Source: Gemmatimonadaceae bacterium
Lineage (GTDB): Bacteria; Gemmatimonadota; Gemmatimonadetes; Gemmatimonadales; Gemmatimonadaceae
Direction of reading: 5' to 3'
Assembly: GCA_035633115.1 (NCBI GenBank)
Contig: DASQFN010000114.1
Coordinates: 62,001-126,000 of the forward strand
Length of the DNA stretch: 64,000 nt
The notes beneath the pieces were generated by a model that was given only the letters and a program-made list of their open reading frames with translations, was not told where the DNA came from and did not search any database. Both the position numbers and the translations under genes were made by a program. Below are positions 48,512-57,387 of this stretch, in pieces (position 1 is the first letter of the stretch; every line of letters starts with the position of its first letter).

Positions 48512-49849
48512 TCACCCACCGGTCCACGTCACGCGCCAGATTCTGCCTCCAGCGTCGTCACTGATGTAAAGCGATCCATCAGGGCCTTGCGCCAGCCCCA
48601 CCGGCCGATGAGCCGCGCCGTTCGGTGGCGGATTCTCCACTGAAAACCCGTCGGCAAATACTTCGAAGTTTGATACCGCCGCGTTGTCTGCGATCGGAAG
48701 GAAGACGACCTTGAAGCCGGCCTGCGGAAGCGGCGCGCGATTCCATGATCCGTGAAACGCGACGAAAATACCGTTGCGATACTTCGGCGGAAATCCGGAT
48801 CCCGAATAAAACAGTGCGCCGTTCGGCGCCCAGTGCGCGGGGAATGGGTAAATCGGCGTCTTCACCCGCTCGCAGCGACCAACCGTCGTCCTGTTTCCGC
48901 CGTACTCGGGTGCGAGCCGATACTGGCGAGCGCTTCCATCGTAATAGCAGAACGGCCAGCCGAAGTCGTCGCCACCATTCACCTCGACGAACATTTCCGC
49001 CGGCAGCTCGGCGTTCTGCTCCGGTGTGACGAGAGCCGGCCAGTTCTGCGACAGCTGATCGCGACCATGAGGTATGGTGAAGAGTCGCTCGCCCGCGGGA
49101 TCCAGCGTCAACGCAACCGCGTTGCGAATTCCGGTTGCGTGACGCAACGACGTTGATGGTGTTTGTCCTGAACCTTTCGCGTCGAATTTCCAGATGCCAG
49201 CGCGCGTGAGGAGCTCAGGGCAATCCGGCACTCCGAGCGAGCCCGCGACGCGATCACGCTCCTGACACGCGTTGGTCGCCGATCCAAAGTTGACGTACAG
49301 CGCTCCATCTGAGGCAATAACGAAGTTGCGAGCGTCGTGTCCGGGCTGGCCCGGCATATTCGATACGACAATCTGCGGTGCACCACTGGGCTTGAGCTGT
49401 CCCGCCGAAAGTGGATACCGGACTATCGAAGTACCGTGGTCGGCGTAGAGAAAGCCATTGTAGAGACCGATGCCGGTCCCGCCGGCGGTGCCGAACCTCT
49501 CGACGACGTCCGCTCGACCGTCGCCGTTGGTGTCTCGAAGTCCAACCTGACCGGCCGCGATTGAAGCCACGCGTCCTCGTCGCGCGGACCTCAGGTTGAC
49601 GAAGACATCACCGTTCGGCGCCACAACAAGGTGCCTTGCGGCCCCAATGCTGTCGGCGAAGATCGTCGCGCAGAATCCAGCGGGCAGCCGAAGGCCTCCC
49701 TGGCCCTGACTGCATGCCACGCCGGTGCGCGCCTGGGACGTTGCGCCGTCACTGCCCGGGCTCGGGCTCGCGCAGGCAGCCATCACGAAGCCGCATAGAG
49801 TAGCGGTCAGGGCAACGACAAACGATCGATATCGCACGCGCAGATTCAT
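48512..49849 (-). CDS. Sorbosone/PQQ-dependent sugar dehydrogenase-like lipoprotein
   Basis: The 445-residue protein has a lipoprotein signal (LCGFVMAAC) and a six-bladed beta-propeller of the L-sorbosone dehydrogenase family: LPAGFCATIFADSIGAARHL, VAPNGDVFVNLRSARRG, GLRDTNGDGRADVVERFGTA, LRHATGIRNAVALTLDPAGE, NGGDDFGWPFCYYDGS and IFVAFHGSWNRAP. These features agree with PQQ-binding soluble glucose dehydrogenase-like enzymes that oxidise sugars in the periplasm. DTNGDGRAD is a calcium-binding loop. The ATG at 49849 gives the normal signal; an ATG at 49909 is unlikely. It converges with the aspartic protease gene. Confidence 0.88.
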   Translation of the reverse strand: MNLRVRYRSFVVALTATLCGFVMAACASPSPGSDGATSQARTGVACSQGQGGLRLPAGFCATIFADSIGAARHLVVAPNGDVFVNLRSARRGRVASIAAGQVGLRDTNGDGRADVVERFGTAGGTGIGLYNGFLYADHGTSIVRYPLSAGQLKPSGAPQIVVSNMPGQPGHDARNFVIASDGALYVNFGSATNACQERDRVAGSLGVPDCPELLTRAGIWKFDAKGSGQTPSTSLRHATGIRNAVALTLDPAGERLFTIPHGRDQLSQNWPALVTPEQNAELPAEMFVEVNGGDDFGWPFCYYDGSARQYRLAPEYGGNRTTVGRCERVKTPIYPFPAHWAPNGALFYSGSGFPPKYRNGIFVAFHGSWNRAPLPQAGFKVVFLPIADNAAVSNFEVFADGFSVENPPPNGAAHRPVGLAQGPDGSLYISDDAGGRIWRVTWTGG

Positions 49850-49963
49850 GATGTCATCTCGTATCAGGGTGTTGGCGGGACCAGGAGATGCCGCAAACCC
49901 GCATTCCATATGCCGCAGGCTTCAGCTTGCCCGCTTGCCCACGCGGTGCTAGCGTAGCCGGCA

Positions 49964-50971
49964 ATGAAGCCGAGCCGGGCAGGAGTGCACGCCACAGGAC
50001 TGTGCCGTATCACATTGCTGGCGGTCTTTTTCGCCATGGCAACGCCGACAAGCGCGCAAACTCTGTCCGGCGTGACCTTTCAGGTCGACAACGACTATTT
50101 CGATTTCTGGATGCCGGGAAACGAGCGGCCCGACGACAACTACACGCACGGCCAGCTTCTGCGAACGGTGTTCAACGTGGCACCCGCGTGGATGCGCCGA
50201 GGTGTTCCGAGCTGTGGCGAATCACTCGCTTCACCCACATCCCCGAACCGCTGCGCACAGAGTTTTCTGACGATTTCGCAGGAGATATTCACGCCGACCC
50301 ATGATACGCCGATGCCGGTGGTGGGCGAGCGACCGTATGCGGGCCTCCTTTACGTTGACTTTGGAAGATCCATAGTCGACAGAAGACAGTCACGATCTCT
50401 TGCCATTCGTCTCGGAACTACCGGGCATCCATCCGGCGCAGAAGCAGCCCAGACGCTGTTTCATAGGCTGCTCGATCAACGGCATCCCAAGGGATGGGAT
50501 TACCAGATAGGCGCAGAGCCCGTGATCGGCATTACCTATGGGCGGCAGTATCTGATGACGCCGGATCTTGCCACAAGGCGGGGCGCGTTACAGGTGATTG
50601 GCGCGGGACGCACTACGGCGTCACACGTCCAGGCGAACCTGAGCGCGGGTGTGGAGGTGAAAGCCGGCTACAGAGTTCCTCATCCGTGGACTCCGGCTGC
50701 CGAAACTGACCGTCGCGGGGTCAGATTCTTCGTGCTCCTTGGCGGCTCCGAGAAATGGGTTGCGCGCGACCTGCTGCTCGAAGGAAATACGAAATGGACA
50801 AACGAGCTCGTGACTAAGCGGCCGTTCGTTTTCGAATTGATCTGGGGCCTTGGAGCCGGCATCGGCAGCTACGCCGTCGAATACCGCGCCGTGAGCCGCA
50901 GCCGTGATTACCTGACGGGCCCAAGCTGGCATCGCTGGGGGAGCATCTCTCTCATCCACGGGAATCTTTAA
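49964..50971 (+). CDS. lpxR: LpxR-family outer-membrane lipid A 3'-O-deacylase
   Basis: The 335-residue protein has a signal peptide (CRITLLAVFFAMATPTSAQ) and the LpxR/DUF2219 barrel: GVTFQVDNDYFDFW, DDNYTHGQLLRTVFNVAPAW, SFLTISQEIFTPTHDTPMPV and ERPYAGLLYVDFGRSIVDRR. Asn-Asp of the VDND motif and Thr of NYTHG match catalytic positions of Salmonella LpxR, which removes acyl chains from lipid A at the outer leaflet. This points to a lipopolysaccharide-bearing outer membrane. The start at 49964 gives a signal peptide of natural length. A truncated glycosyltransferase follows at once. Confidence 0.85.
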   Translation: MKPSRAGVHATGLCRITLLAVFFAMATPTSAQTLSGVTFQVDNDYFDFWMPGNERPDDNYTHGQLLRTVFNVAPAWMRRGVPSCGESLASPTSPNRCAQSFLTISQEIFTPTHDTPMPVVGERPYAGLLYVDFGRSIVDRRQSRSLAIRLGTTGHPSGAEAAQTLFHRLLDQRHPKGWDYQIGAEPVIGITYGRQYLMTPDLATRRGALQVIGAGRTTASHVQANLSAGVEVKAGYRVPHPWTPAAETDRRGVRFFVLLGGSEKWVARDLLLEGNTKWTNELVTKRPFVFELIWGLGAGIGSYAVEYRAVSRSRDYLTGPSWHRWGSISLIHGNL

Positions 50972-51186
50972 CGTACATCATCGCCCACAACGCGTCGTCA
51001 ATCATGGGCGGAGGCGAGATATGGCTTGCGCGCCTCCTCGCTGGCCTCGAGCGACGCGGCCATCGCGTGCTTCTATTGTGTCGGAACGCTACGGTCGCAA
51101 CGGAGGCAGGCGAATACGGCATCCCCACGCGAGTTCACGTCCTCGGCGGCGATCTGATACTTCCTCACGCATCGGCGCGTGAATGA
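50971..51186 (+). pseudogene. Remnant of a family 4 glycosyltransferase
   Basis: Directly at the LpxR stop a frame without a start codon reads TYIIAHNASSIMGGGEIWLA, followed by RLLAGLERRGHRVLLLCRNA, and ends at 51186. This is the first 70 residues of a GT4 glycosyltransferase N-domain, including the GG(G)E loop, and is then cut off. The rest of a normal gene (300 or more residues) is missing. The small internal ATG at 51004 does not make a useful protein. It is probably a deletion scar next to the ArsR gene. Confidence 0.7.
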
Positions 51187-51263
51187 GGCTTTCAGCTTCG
51201 ACCGGATGCTCGATGATTGGGAGGCACTCTGCCGTGGAACCGGTGACACCTTGCCGAACTTGC

Positions 51264-51281
51264 GTTAGACTGTTATCTAAC
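51264..51281. promoter_or_regulatory. Palindromic operator immediately before the ArsR-type gene
   Basis: GTTAGA-CTGTTA-TCTAAC has perfect 6-bp arms (51264-51269, 51276-51281) around 6 bases, and ends 5 bases before the ATG at 51287. An extended -10-like TGTTATCT lies in it. Binding by the encoded regulator would block its own expression. Confidence 0.55.
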
Positions 51282-51286
51282 CTACC

Positions 51287-52456
51287 ATGGCTCGAGCAGT
51301 TACAATCCGGTCGCGGCTGAGTATTTCCGTCACTCCACGCTTCGAGCTTTTCTACGCTCTCCGAGCCCTCGACGCGGGTGCTACAGCAACTGCCGGCTGG
51401 AGGCAGCGCAGCCGCCGATTCCTGCCCGAAGATTTCAGCGCAACAGTAGCCAGAATTGCTCCGCATCCGTTGATGTGGCCGCTCCTCGCTGATGCGCTCC
51501 GAGATGCGAAGCCGGACCCAGACTTCTCTGAAATTGTCGGGACAATCCAGTCGGCGGACGATCGCGTGTTTCAGGAGTCAGTGCTGGGCGGAATTTTTCG
51601 CGACAGGGAAGCTGTCGCGGAGCTGATCGCAGGAGCCCGCTCGCTCGAGCATGCAGTACGTGTTGAAGCAGAAGCAGACCGCTCGCTTGTGGCGCTCCTG
51701 GGACTTCACCCGTTCGATGGATCGAATGCGGTCGCGATTGCACTGGGGAGAGTCACCGACGATCCCGTAGGATACCGCGCTGATCTGGCCGCTGCGCTCG
51801 ATACGTTCTGGACGCTCGTTTTCCACGAGACGTGGAGAGATCTCGGCCCGGCGATGGACCAGGCGAAAAAGACATTGCAGTCCTCCCTCGCTGGCGGCTC
51901 CCCATCCGAATTCGCGCGAGACGTTGGGCTTCCCGTCGCGTTGGATGACCGAAACAGGGTTGTGGCGAGTCTTCGTGGACGCACGCTCTATCCTTATGCC
52001 TCCGTCCGTGAGATTCACGTGATTCCATCGGCGTTCAATGACGCTCGGCTCTGGGCTGCGTATGCTGATGGCGCGGGCTCAGTCCGGCTGTTCTTCCCCG
52101 TGTACCGTCCGGAGCTATTGCGCGAAGATGTCAGAAGCGTCGACCCCGCCACGGCTTTCCGCGCGCTGGGGGATACAACCCGGTACGCAATTGCTTCTGT
52201 GCTTGCCCACGAGCCTCAGACTTCGGTGGAGCTCGCAAAGGCATTCGGGGTGTCAAAAGCGACGATATCACATCACGTTCAGCTCATGCGCGCAGCAGGT
52301 CTCCTCGAGGAGAGCCCTGCCGACAATGGAGTAATGCTTGCCCTCAATCGAGAAACTGTCGAAGGAATCTCAGCTGCTGCAGTGCGCGAATTGTATGGCG
52401 GAGGCAACGATCCGGTGATCAGGCGAAGTCGGCGTCAACGCACGCCACACCCGTAA
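51287..52456 (+). CDS. ArsR-type regulator with a large N-terminal ligand domain
   Basis: The 389-residue protein has a C-terminal ArsR winged helix (FRALGDTTRYAIASVLAHEP, ELAKAFGVSKATISHHVQLM, RAAGLLEE) after about 280 residues of a helical domain. The N-terminal part (ITIRSRLSISVTPRFELFYA-like, YADGAGSVRLFFPVYRPELL) fits the DUF5937-type domain that precedes ArsR modules in many soil bacteria. No cysteine metal site is seen, so it probably senses an organic ligand. A perfect palindrome covers its start region. The ATG is at 51287; no Shine-Dalgarno sequence is visible, so the mRNA may be leaderless. Confidence 0.85.
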   Translation: MARAVTIRSRLSISVTPRFELFYALRALDAGATATAGWRQRSRRFLPEDFSATVARIAPHPLMWPLLADALRDAKPDPDFSEIVGTIQSADDRVFQESVLGGIFRDREAVAELIAGARSLEHAVRVEAEADRSLVALLGLHPFDGSNAVAIALGRVTDDPVGYRADLAAALDTFWTLVFHETWRDLGPAMDQAKKTLQSSLAGGSPSEFARDVGLPVALDDRNRVVASLRGRTLYPYASVREIHVIPSAFNDARLWAAYADGAGSVRLFFPVYRPELLREDVRSVDPATAFRALGDTTRYAIASVLAHEPQTSVELAKAFGVSKATISHHVQLMRAAGLLEESPADNGVMLALNRETVEGISAAAVRELYGGGNDPVIRRSRRQRTPHP

Positions 52457-52535
52457 CGCGCACCGCGCTCATACGCACGCGCTCACAACGCACACACCCT
52501 CATAAACGCACACGCGCTCAACGCGACGAGGTCGC
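52457..52535. repeat. Degenerate CGCAC-rich tandem repeat between the ArsR and SDR genes
   Basis: The gap contains four to five copies of a 14-18-base unit of the form ACGCACACGCGCTCA (for example near 52458, 52475, 52490 and 52507). It has purine-poor strand bias and ends at the SDR start codon. It is degenerate and of unknown role; no spacers suggest CRISPR. Confidence 0.6.
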
Positions 52536-53351
52536 ATGGCATCCGTATTTCAACCAGGGCAGCTCAGGGACAAAGTCGCGCTGGTCACCGGCGGTGGAAG
52601 CGGGATCAACCTCGCAATCGCGGAGCGTTTCGCCGAGCATGGGGCGAAGCTGGCGCTGATCGGCCGGACGCAGGCGAAGCTCGACGCTGCGGCTGCGGGC
52701 ATTGCGGAGACTGGAGGAACGGCCGCTGGATTCGCGGCTGACGTGCGAGACTATGCTGCGCTCGCAGCGGCAATCGGCGCCGCCCGCCAGCAGCTCGGGA
52801 AGATCGATATCGTGGTGTGTGGAGCCGCCGGAAACTTTCCGGCTCCGGCACTTGGAATGTCGGCGAATGGATTCAAGTCAGTTGTCGACATAGACCTTCT
52901 CGGGACGTTCAATACCTGCCGGGCGATCTTCGAGCACCTCGAGCGTCCTGGTGCGTCGATTGTCAACATATCGGCGACGCAGGCATTCACTCCGATGCCG
53001 ATGCAGGCTCATGTCTGTGCTGCAAAGGCCGGAGTGGATATGCTGACTCGAACGCTGTCACTGGAATGGGGACGGGAAGGCGTGAGAGTGAACTCCATCG
53101 CCCCGGGCGCGGTGGAGGATACGGAGGGTATGCGGCGCCTCGCTCCGACCAAACAGGCGCATGACTATCTCACTCGCATGATCCCCCTGGGGCGATTTGC
53201 GAAGAAAACCGAAATAGCAGACCTGGCGCTCTTTCTCTGCTCGGATGCGGCGCAATTCATCACCGGCACCGTGATGGTGTGTGACGGTGGACAATCGCTG
53301 GTCACTCTGCGCTTCGAGCTTCCCGGCGCGAACCCGGCGAAAGCTCAGTAG
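52536..53351 (+). CDS. SDR oxidoreductase, 2,4-dienoyl-CoA reductase-like
   Basis: The 271-residue protein has the NAD(P)-binding [13 protein letters not shown] and [20 protein letters not shown], and the C-terminal pattern [40 protein letters not shown]. This is the DECR2-like form (peroxisomal 2,4-dienoyl-CoA reductase type), in which the canonical SDR tyrosine in YxxxK is replaced (here H-V-C-A-A-K) and catalysis uses another layout. It would work in oxidation of unsaturated fatty acids. Catalytic Tyr is missing as in the family. It converges with the Fpg gene by 7 bases. Confidence 0.85.
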   Translation: MASVFQPGQLRDKVALVTGGGSGINLAIAERFAEHGAKLALIGRTQAKLDAAAAGIAETGGTAAGFAADVRDYAALAAAIGAARQQLGKIDIVVCGAAGNFPAPALGMSANGFKSVVDIDLLGTFNTCRAIFEHLERPGASIVNISATQAFTPMPMQAHVCAAKAGVDMLTRTLSLEWGREGVRVNSIAPGAVEDTEGMRRLAPTKQAHDYLTRMIPLGRFAKKTEIADLALFLCSDAAQFITGTVMVCDGGQSLVTLRFELPGANPAKAQ

Positions 53352-54229
53352 AGCTCGTCTATCGACCGGGGCCAGTCCTTCTTTAGAAGACGGGACAGCG
53401 CACGGTCGGCAAGCAGTCTTCCTTCCGTCTGACAGCGCGGACAATAGTTCGTCTCGTTGCTCGCATAGCGGATCCGTTGAACCGAACTCGAGCAAACAGG
53501 ACATGGTTGTCCGTAGCGTCCGTGAACGGCCATCCCCTCACGAAAAGCAGTAACCTTTCCTGGAAAGCCGTCCCCCGTGCTCTCACGGAGACGGGCGATC
53601 CACTCGAGGAGCGTTTGACGAGTTGCGTGAAAAAGTGTCGACACCTCGTCATTAGTCAATCGGCTCGTCAACCGCAGCGGAGAAAGGCGAGCGCGGTGAA
53701 GGATTTCGTCGGAATACGCATTTCCGATTCCACTGAACAGGGTCGGATCGGTGAGCGCGCGCTTGAGAGTGTGGTTCTCGCTCAGCAGACGCGACGAGAA
53801 GTCGTCCAGCGAGCATTCGAGGGGCTCCAATCCGCCACGATCGATCTCGCGGAGATTTTCCTCACCTCTGACTACGTAGAGTGATGCGCGCCGTGTAGTC
53901 CCGGCCTCAGTGAGAATCAGTGAGCCGTTGTCGAAGTCGAAGGCCGCCAGGCCGACCTTCCCCGGGATCTTTGCTCCGGCCGCGAGCCACTTGAAGCGTC
54001 CAGCGATCATCAGATGAATCACAATCCAGAGATCTGTTTCGAACCCCATCGCGATGCGCTTCCCGATTCGCTGAACACCCGTGACTCGCTTGCCTTCCGT
54101 TTCCACGATCGATGGCTCGACTGACCGAACGAGGAACAGGTTGGCGATCCGCACGCGCTCGAGAACGTGGCCAACCAAGTGTCGCTCGAGTGCTTCGATG
54201 TAAACGGTTATGTCCGGCAGCTCGGGCAC
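53345..54229 (-). CDS. Formamidopyrimidine-DNA glycosylase family protein
   Basis: The 294-residue protein has the Fpg/Nei layout: catalytic N-terminal [17 protein letters not shown] (Pro2, Glu3), [14 protein letters not shown], a middle H2TH region ([20 protein letters not shown]) and a C-terminal zinc finger ([24 protein letters not shown]). Fpg excises oxidised purines and cleaves the abasic site. The usual PELPEV is PELPDI here, a variant common in some phyla. It ends with [20 protein letters not shown], unlike the usual short finger tail. It is a single gene, convergent with SDR and with GH9 beginning just upstream. Confidence 0.9.
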   Translation of the reverse strand: MPELPDITVYIEALERHLVGHVLERVRIANLFLVRSVEPSIVETEGKRVTGVQRIGKRIAMGFETDLWIVIHLMIAGRFKWLAAGAKIPGKVGLAAFDFDNGSLILTEAGTTRRASLYVVRGEENLREIDRGGLEPLECSLDDFSSRLLSENHTLKRALTDPTLFSGIGNAYSDEILHRARLSPLRLTSRLTNDEVSTLFHATRQTLLEWIARLRESTGDGFPGKVTAFREGMAVHGRYGQPCPVCSSSVQRIRYASNETNYCPRCQTEGRLLADRALSRLLKKDWPRSIDELY

Positions 54230-54235
54230 GTGAGC

Positions 54236-56035
54236 CTATGGGCGGGTCATTGCCGCGAACAGGTACGTGAGGTTCGCAGTACCGTCCATTATCGGCTCAT
54301 TCGTGGAGTAATCGCCGACATCGTCGTGGTAGACGATGAAGCCGGTGTTGAATTGTGCATACTCGTCGGGCTCGTGAAGCCTGATGCCGAGGAGATTCTG
54401 GTAGATCGAGCGGTAAACCGGTCCGTCGAGCAAACCGCCCGTGAGCTGCACCTTCAGGTCCTTGGCAATCACCGAATGGGGATCACGGGCGAAGTTCCCG
54501 GATTGCGGGAGCCCGATGATCATCGACACTCCCCACGGATTAGCGCCGAGCAGCCAGTCCAACGCGGCGGCCTCGTATTCGCGAAAGCGGTTGTCACCGG
54601 TCATTCGCCGGTAGAGGTAAGCCTGGGTGGCGAAGCTTGCGATCAGGTTGTTGGAGCACCAGATGAAGGGAACTCCCATTCGGAATCCATTGTTCGCACG
54701 GCCGGTTACAGCCGCCAGGCCGCGCCTGTAAAAGCTCGCCAACTGCGCGCGCTCGCCGGCAGACCCATGTCGCCAGCTCTCGTAGTGACCGTTGTTGTGC
54801 CAGGGATACCACTGGTAGTGTCGGGCGGTATCCTTGCCCATCCAGGCCGTGACGGGCTCCTGCCGTGCGTACACGAGTGCGTCGCCGAGGAAGTGCAGCT
54901 CTCTCGTTGCATCGACGAGCGAAGCAGCGCCGAGCTCCATGTCGTCGCGCCAGTCGTCTTCCTCGTAAAAGTAAGGCGACCTGCCGGGCGCAGTCTGACA
55001 CGCACCCTCGTGAAGTCGTCCAAGGCGATACGCCGCGCGTGCTCTCTGTCGCAGCCTCTCGGCGAACGCGTGATCGCGCTTCCTGAAGACAGCGGCGCCC
55101 AGTGCGAACGCAGCCGTGTATTTGCCCGCGGTGGAAGCGTACCCGGTGGACCTGTTCTTCGCCTTTATCAATCCCTGCGGCTTTCCGGTGCACGGGTACA
55201 CCGGCCTCTCCTTTCCGCGGCCCCAGCCGTAATCGGAAGAGTCGGTCCATGGGAGGTCCCAGAAGCTGTGGTCGCGATCGTCGCCGAGCTGGTTGAACAT
55301 GTCATCACCGCCGGGATACATCCGGAGAAGCCAGTCCAGTCCATGTCGCGCTTCGTCCAGGATATCCGCAACACCATTCGATCCGGGAAGGCCGTTGGCG
55401 GCAAATCTGTCGGCAAACGCGCGAGGGTTATCGCGGTACGCCATGAGCATCACGAACGTCGCGTTGGCTGATGTCGTCACGTACTGCAGATAGTCCGACG
55501 CATCCGCCCACCCGCCCGAAACGTTGATGAACTGGCCGTTGCGAACAGGGTGATCGACGATGATGCCGTCGCGCTTGTGAACCGAATCCCTGACGATCGG
55601 ATTGAAACCCGACCGTTGCTGTCTCATGTAGTAGAGCAGCGTGTCGGCGGCACCGGTATACACGTTCGCGTCGATGCGAACGGGTGGAGAGACGGCCCCG
55701 CCCGCCACGACCTGGTATCGGCCGCGCACCCGGAGAGCCGAGAAATCGAGCCGATGCGTCGAAGCGCAGGGACCAAAACCGCCGCTGCTCTTTGTTGCCC
55801 GGGGGCCGAGAACGATGCGTCCGGACAGATCCTGCACCGAAAAGGATCGTATCGAGACGGAATCGAGCGAGCAGGCGACCGCGACCTTCGGCGCTGACAG
55901 CAAATACCCAAGCTGATTGATGCGGATGAACGTGCGCTGTGGTGCACTCTGAGCATGTCCGATCGATGCCACAGTCCCGATTGCCAGCAGCATCCACCAT
56001 CGCCGGGACCGCCTCATGGATTCACTGTCTGGCAT
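54236..56035 (-). CDS. Secreted glycoside hydrolase family 9 (endoglucanase-like)
   Basis: The 599-residue protein has a signal peptide (MRRSRRWWMLLAIGTVASIG) and an N-terminal Ig-like CelD_N domain (IRINQLGYLLSAPKVAVACS, SFSVQDLSGRIVLGPRATKS). The GH9 catalytic domain follows: INVSGGWADASDYLQYVTTS (catalytic base aspartates), LDEARHGLDWLLRMYPGGDD and DYSTNEPIMDGTANLTYLFA (acid glutamate). It would cut beta-1,4-glucans. The start at 56035 is used; a later ATG at 56017 also gives a signal. It lies immediately downstream of a GT4 gene in the same direction. Confidence 0.88.
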   Translation of the reverse strand: MPDSESMRRSRRWWMLLAIGTVASIGHAQSAPQRTFIRINQLGYLLSAPKVAVACSLDSVSIRSFSVQDLSGRIVLGPRATKSSGGFGPCASTHRLDFSALRVRGRYQVVAGGAVSPPVRIDANVYTGAADTLLYYMRQQRSGFNPIVRDSVHKRDGIIVDHPVRNGQFINVSGGWADASDYLQYVTTSANATFVMLMAYRDNPRAFADRFAANGLPGSNGVADILDEARHGLDWLLRMYPGGDDMFNQLGDDRDHSFWDLPWTDSSDYGWGRGKERPVYPCTGKPQGLIKAKNRSTGYASTAGKYTAAFALGAAVFRKRDHAFAERLRQRARAAYRLGRLHEGACQTAPGRSPYFYEEDDWRDDMELGAASLVDATRELHFLGDALVYARQEPVTAWMGKDTARHYQWYPWHNNGHYESWRHGSAGERAQLASFYRRGLAAVTGRANNGFRMGVPFIWCSNNLIASFATQAYLYRRMTGDNRFREYEAAALDWLLGANPWGVSMIIGLPQSGNFARDPHSVIAKDLKVQLTGGLLDGPVYRSIYQNLLGIRLHEPDEYAQFNTGFIVYHDDVGDYSTNEPIMDGTANLTYLFAAMTRP

Positions 56036-56094
56036 GTCTGGCTCGCGTGGGTATCGAATCGCATCGCGAGTGAAAGTTATGCGGCCGAACCGGC

Positions 56095-57276
56095 TCAAGC
56101 CCCGTTTGCCGTCACTTTCTGGTAGACCAGTGCAGTTCGCGTCGCAGTTCGCTCGACGGAAAATGCAGCGGCCCGCGCGCGGCCCGCAGACGCAAAGCGC
56201 GTGCGAAGCGCGCTGTCGCCAATCAGACGTGCGATTGCGGCGCCGAGCGCCGCTGAATTACCAGGAGGCGACAGAAGCCCGGACCGCTCATGCTGCACGA
56301 TCTCAGGAATTCCTCCGGCGCTCGTAGCCGCAACAGCTTTGCCCATCCACAATGCATCGATGAGAACAGTGCCAAGTCCCTCGTTTGCCGAGCTCAGCGC
56401 AACCACATCGGCCGCGGCCATCAGAGATTCCGCGTCACGGCGATAGCCCGCAAGGTGGACATTGCTCTCGAGGCCGAGGCGTTTTATAGCACTCTCCACC
56501 GTGTGTCGCAGCGGCCCGTCACCAATGAGCAGTGCATGCGTGGCCGGCGCCCTCTCGAGCACATTTCTCATAGCGAGCACAAACGTGAGTGGATCCTTGT
56601 GACGGGCGAGGGCAGCAACCATGACTACCAGTGGCGCGCCTTCTGGAATTCCCAGCAGGTGCAGGGAGTGACTGTCGGACCGCGTGATGCAGCGGCTCAG
56701 GTCCACGCCACTCGGGATTATCTGGATCTGCGCCCGGTCTATGCCGCTTGCTACGAGCGATTCGGCGACAGCCCCTGATATCGCGATAATTGCCGTTGCG
56801 CGCCGGTATTTCAGCCTCGAGATCCAGTGGCGATGTACTCGAAAATCGACGCGACGGGTAATGACGACCTTCGCATCACGCGCGCAGAGCAGTGCAATCG
56901 AGGCCGCGTGTGCCGTATGCGCGTGGACGATCTCGATTTGCTCGCGCCGGATGAATCGCGCGAGAGCAATAGCTGCAACCGGGTCGAATTCCCAGCGTGG
57001 TGCGCAGGGCAGAACTCTCAGCCCACACGCCAGAGCGCGCTGTGCCAGAGGCTCGCCCGGGCGCGCCGCGATGACGCACCGATTTCCCGACCTGACCAGT
57101 GAGTCCGCGAGCCAGAGCACCTGACGCTCGCCGCCACGCCAGCCGCGCTCCGTGTCGATGTGCACGACCGACACTGGTCGTAGCGGAACAGCGTGCGCCG
57201 GCGCAGGCGCAAACCTCTTCGTCAGCGCTGGCTCGGCGATGGCCGATATCTGGTCAGGTGATACGGCGGTGTGCAC
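56095..57276 (-). CDS. Glycosyltransferase family 4
   Basis: The 393-residue GT-B fold protein shows N-terminal HIDTERGWRGGERQVLWLAD and VIAARPGEPLAQRALACGLR, and the C-terminal nucleotide-sugar site SGVDLSRCITRSDSHSLHLL, VAALARHKDPLTFVLAMRNV, LIGDGPLRHTVESAIKRLGL, and the EX7E motif SSANEGLGTVLIDALWMGKA. It probably adds a sugar to a lipid-linked glycan or an LPS core. The GTG at 57276 is chosen because the upstream extension (to 57516) lies over the divergent GT9 gene. It forms a divergent pair with GT9 (57388), typical of an LPS core locus. Confidence 0.85.
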   Translation of the reverse strand: MHTAVSPDQISAIAEPALTKRFAPAPAHAVPLRPVSVVHIDTERGWRGGERQVLWLADSLVRSGNRCVIAARPGEPLAQRALACGLRVLPCAPRWEFDPVAAIALARFIRREQIEIVHAHTAHAASIALLCARDAKVVITRRVDFRVHRHWISRLKYRRATAIIAISGAVAESLVASGIDRAQIQIIPSGVDLSRCITRSDSHSLHLLGIPEGAPLVVMVAALARHKDPLTFVLAMRNVLERAPATHALLIGDGPLRHTVESAIKRLGLESNVHLAGYRRDAESLMAAADVVALSSANEGLGTVLIDALWMGKAVAATSAGGIPEIVQHERSGLLSPPGNSAALGAAIARLIGDSALRTRFASAGRARAAAFSVERTATRTALVYQKVTANGA

Positions 57277-57387
57277 TGCTCTCGTCGGGTGGTTCCCGCA
57301 GGGGTAAGTTCCGGGCTGCGCGACCCTGGACGACCGAGCCGTGCTGGAGCTCGACGCAGGCACACGTCGGCGGAGGAAGAAAGTACG

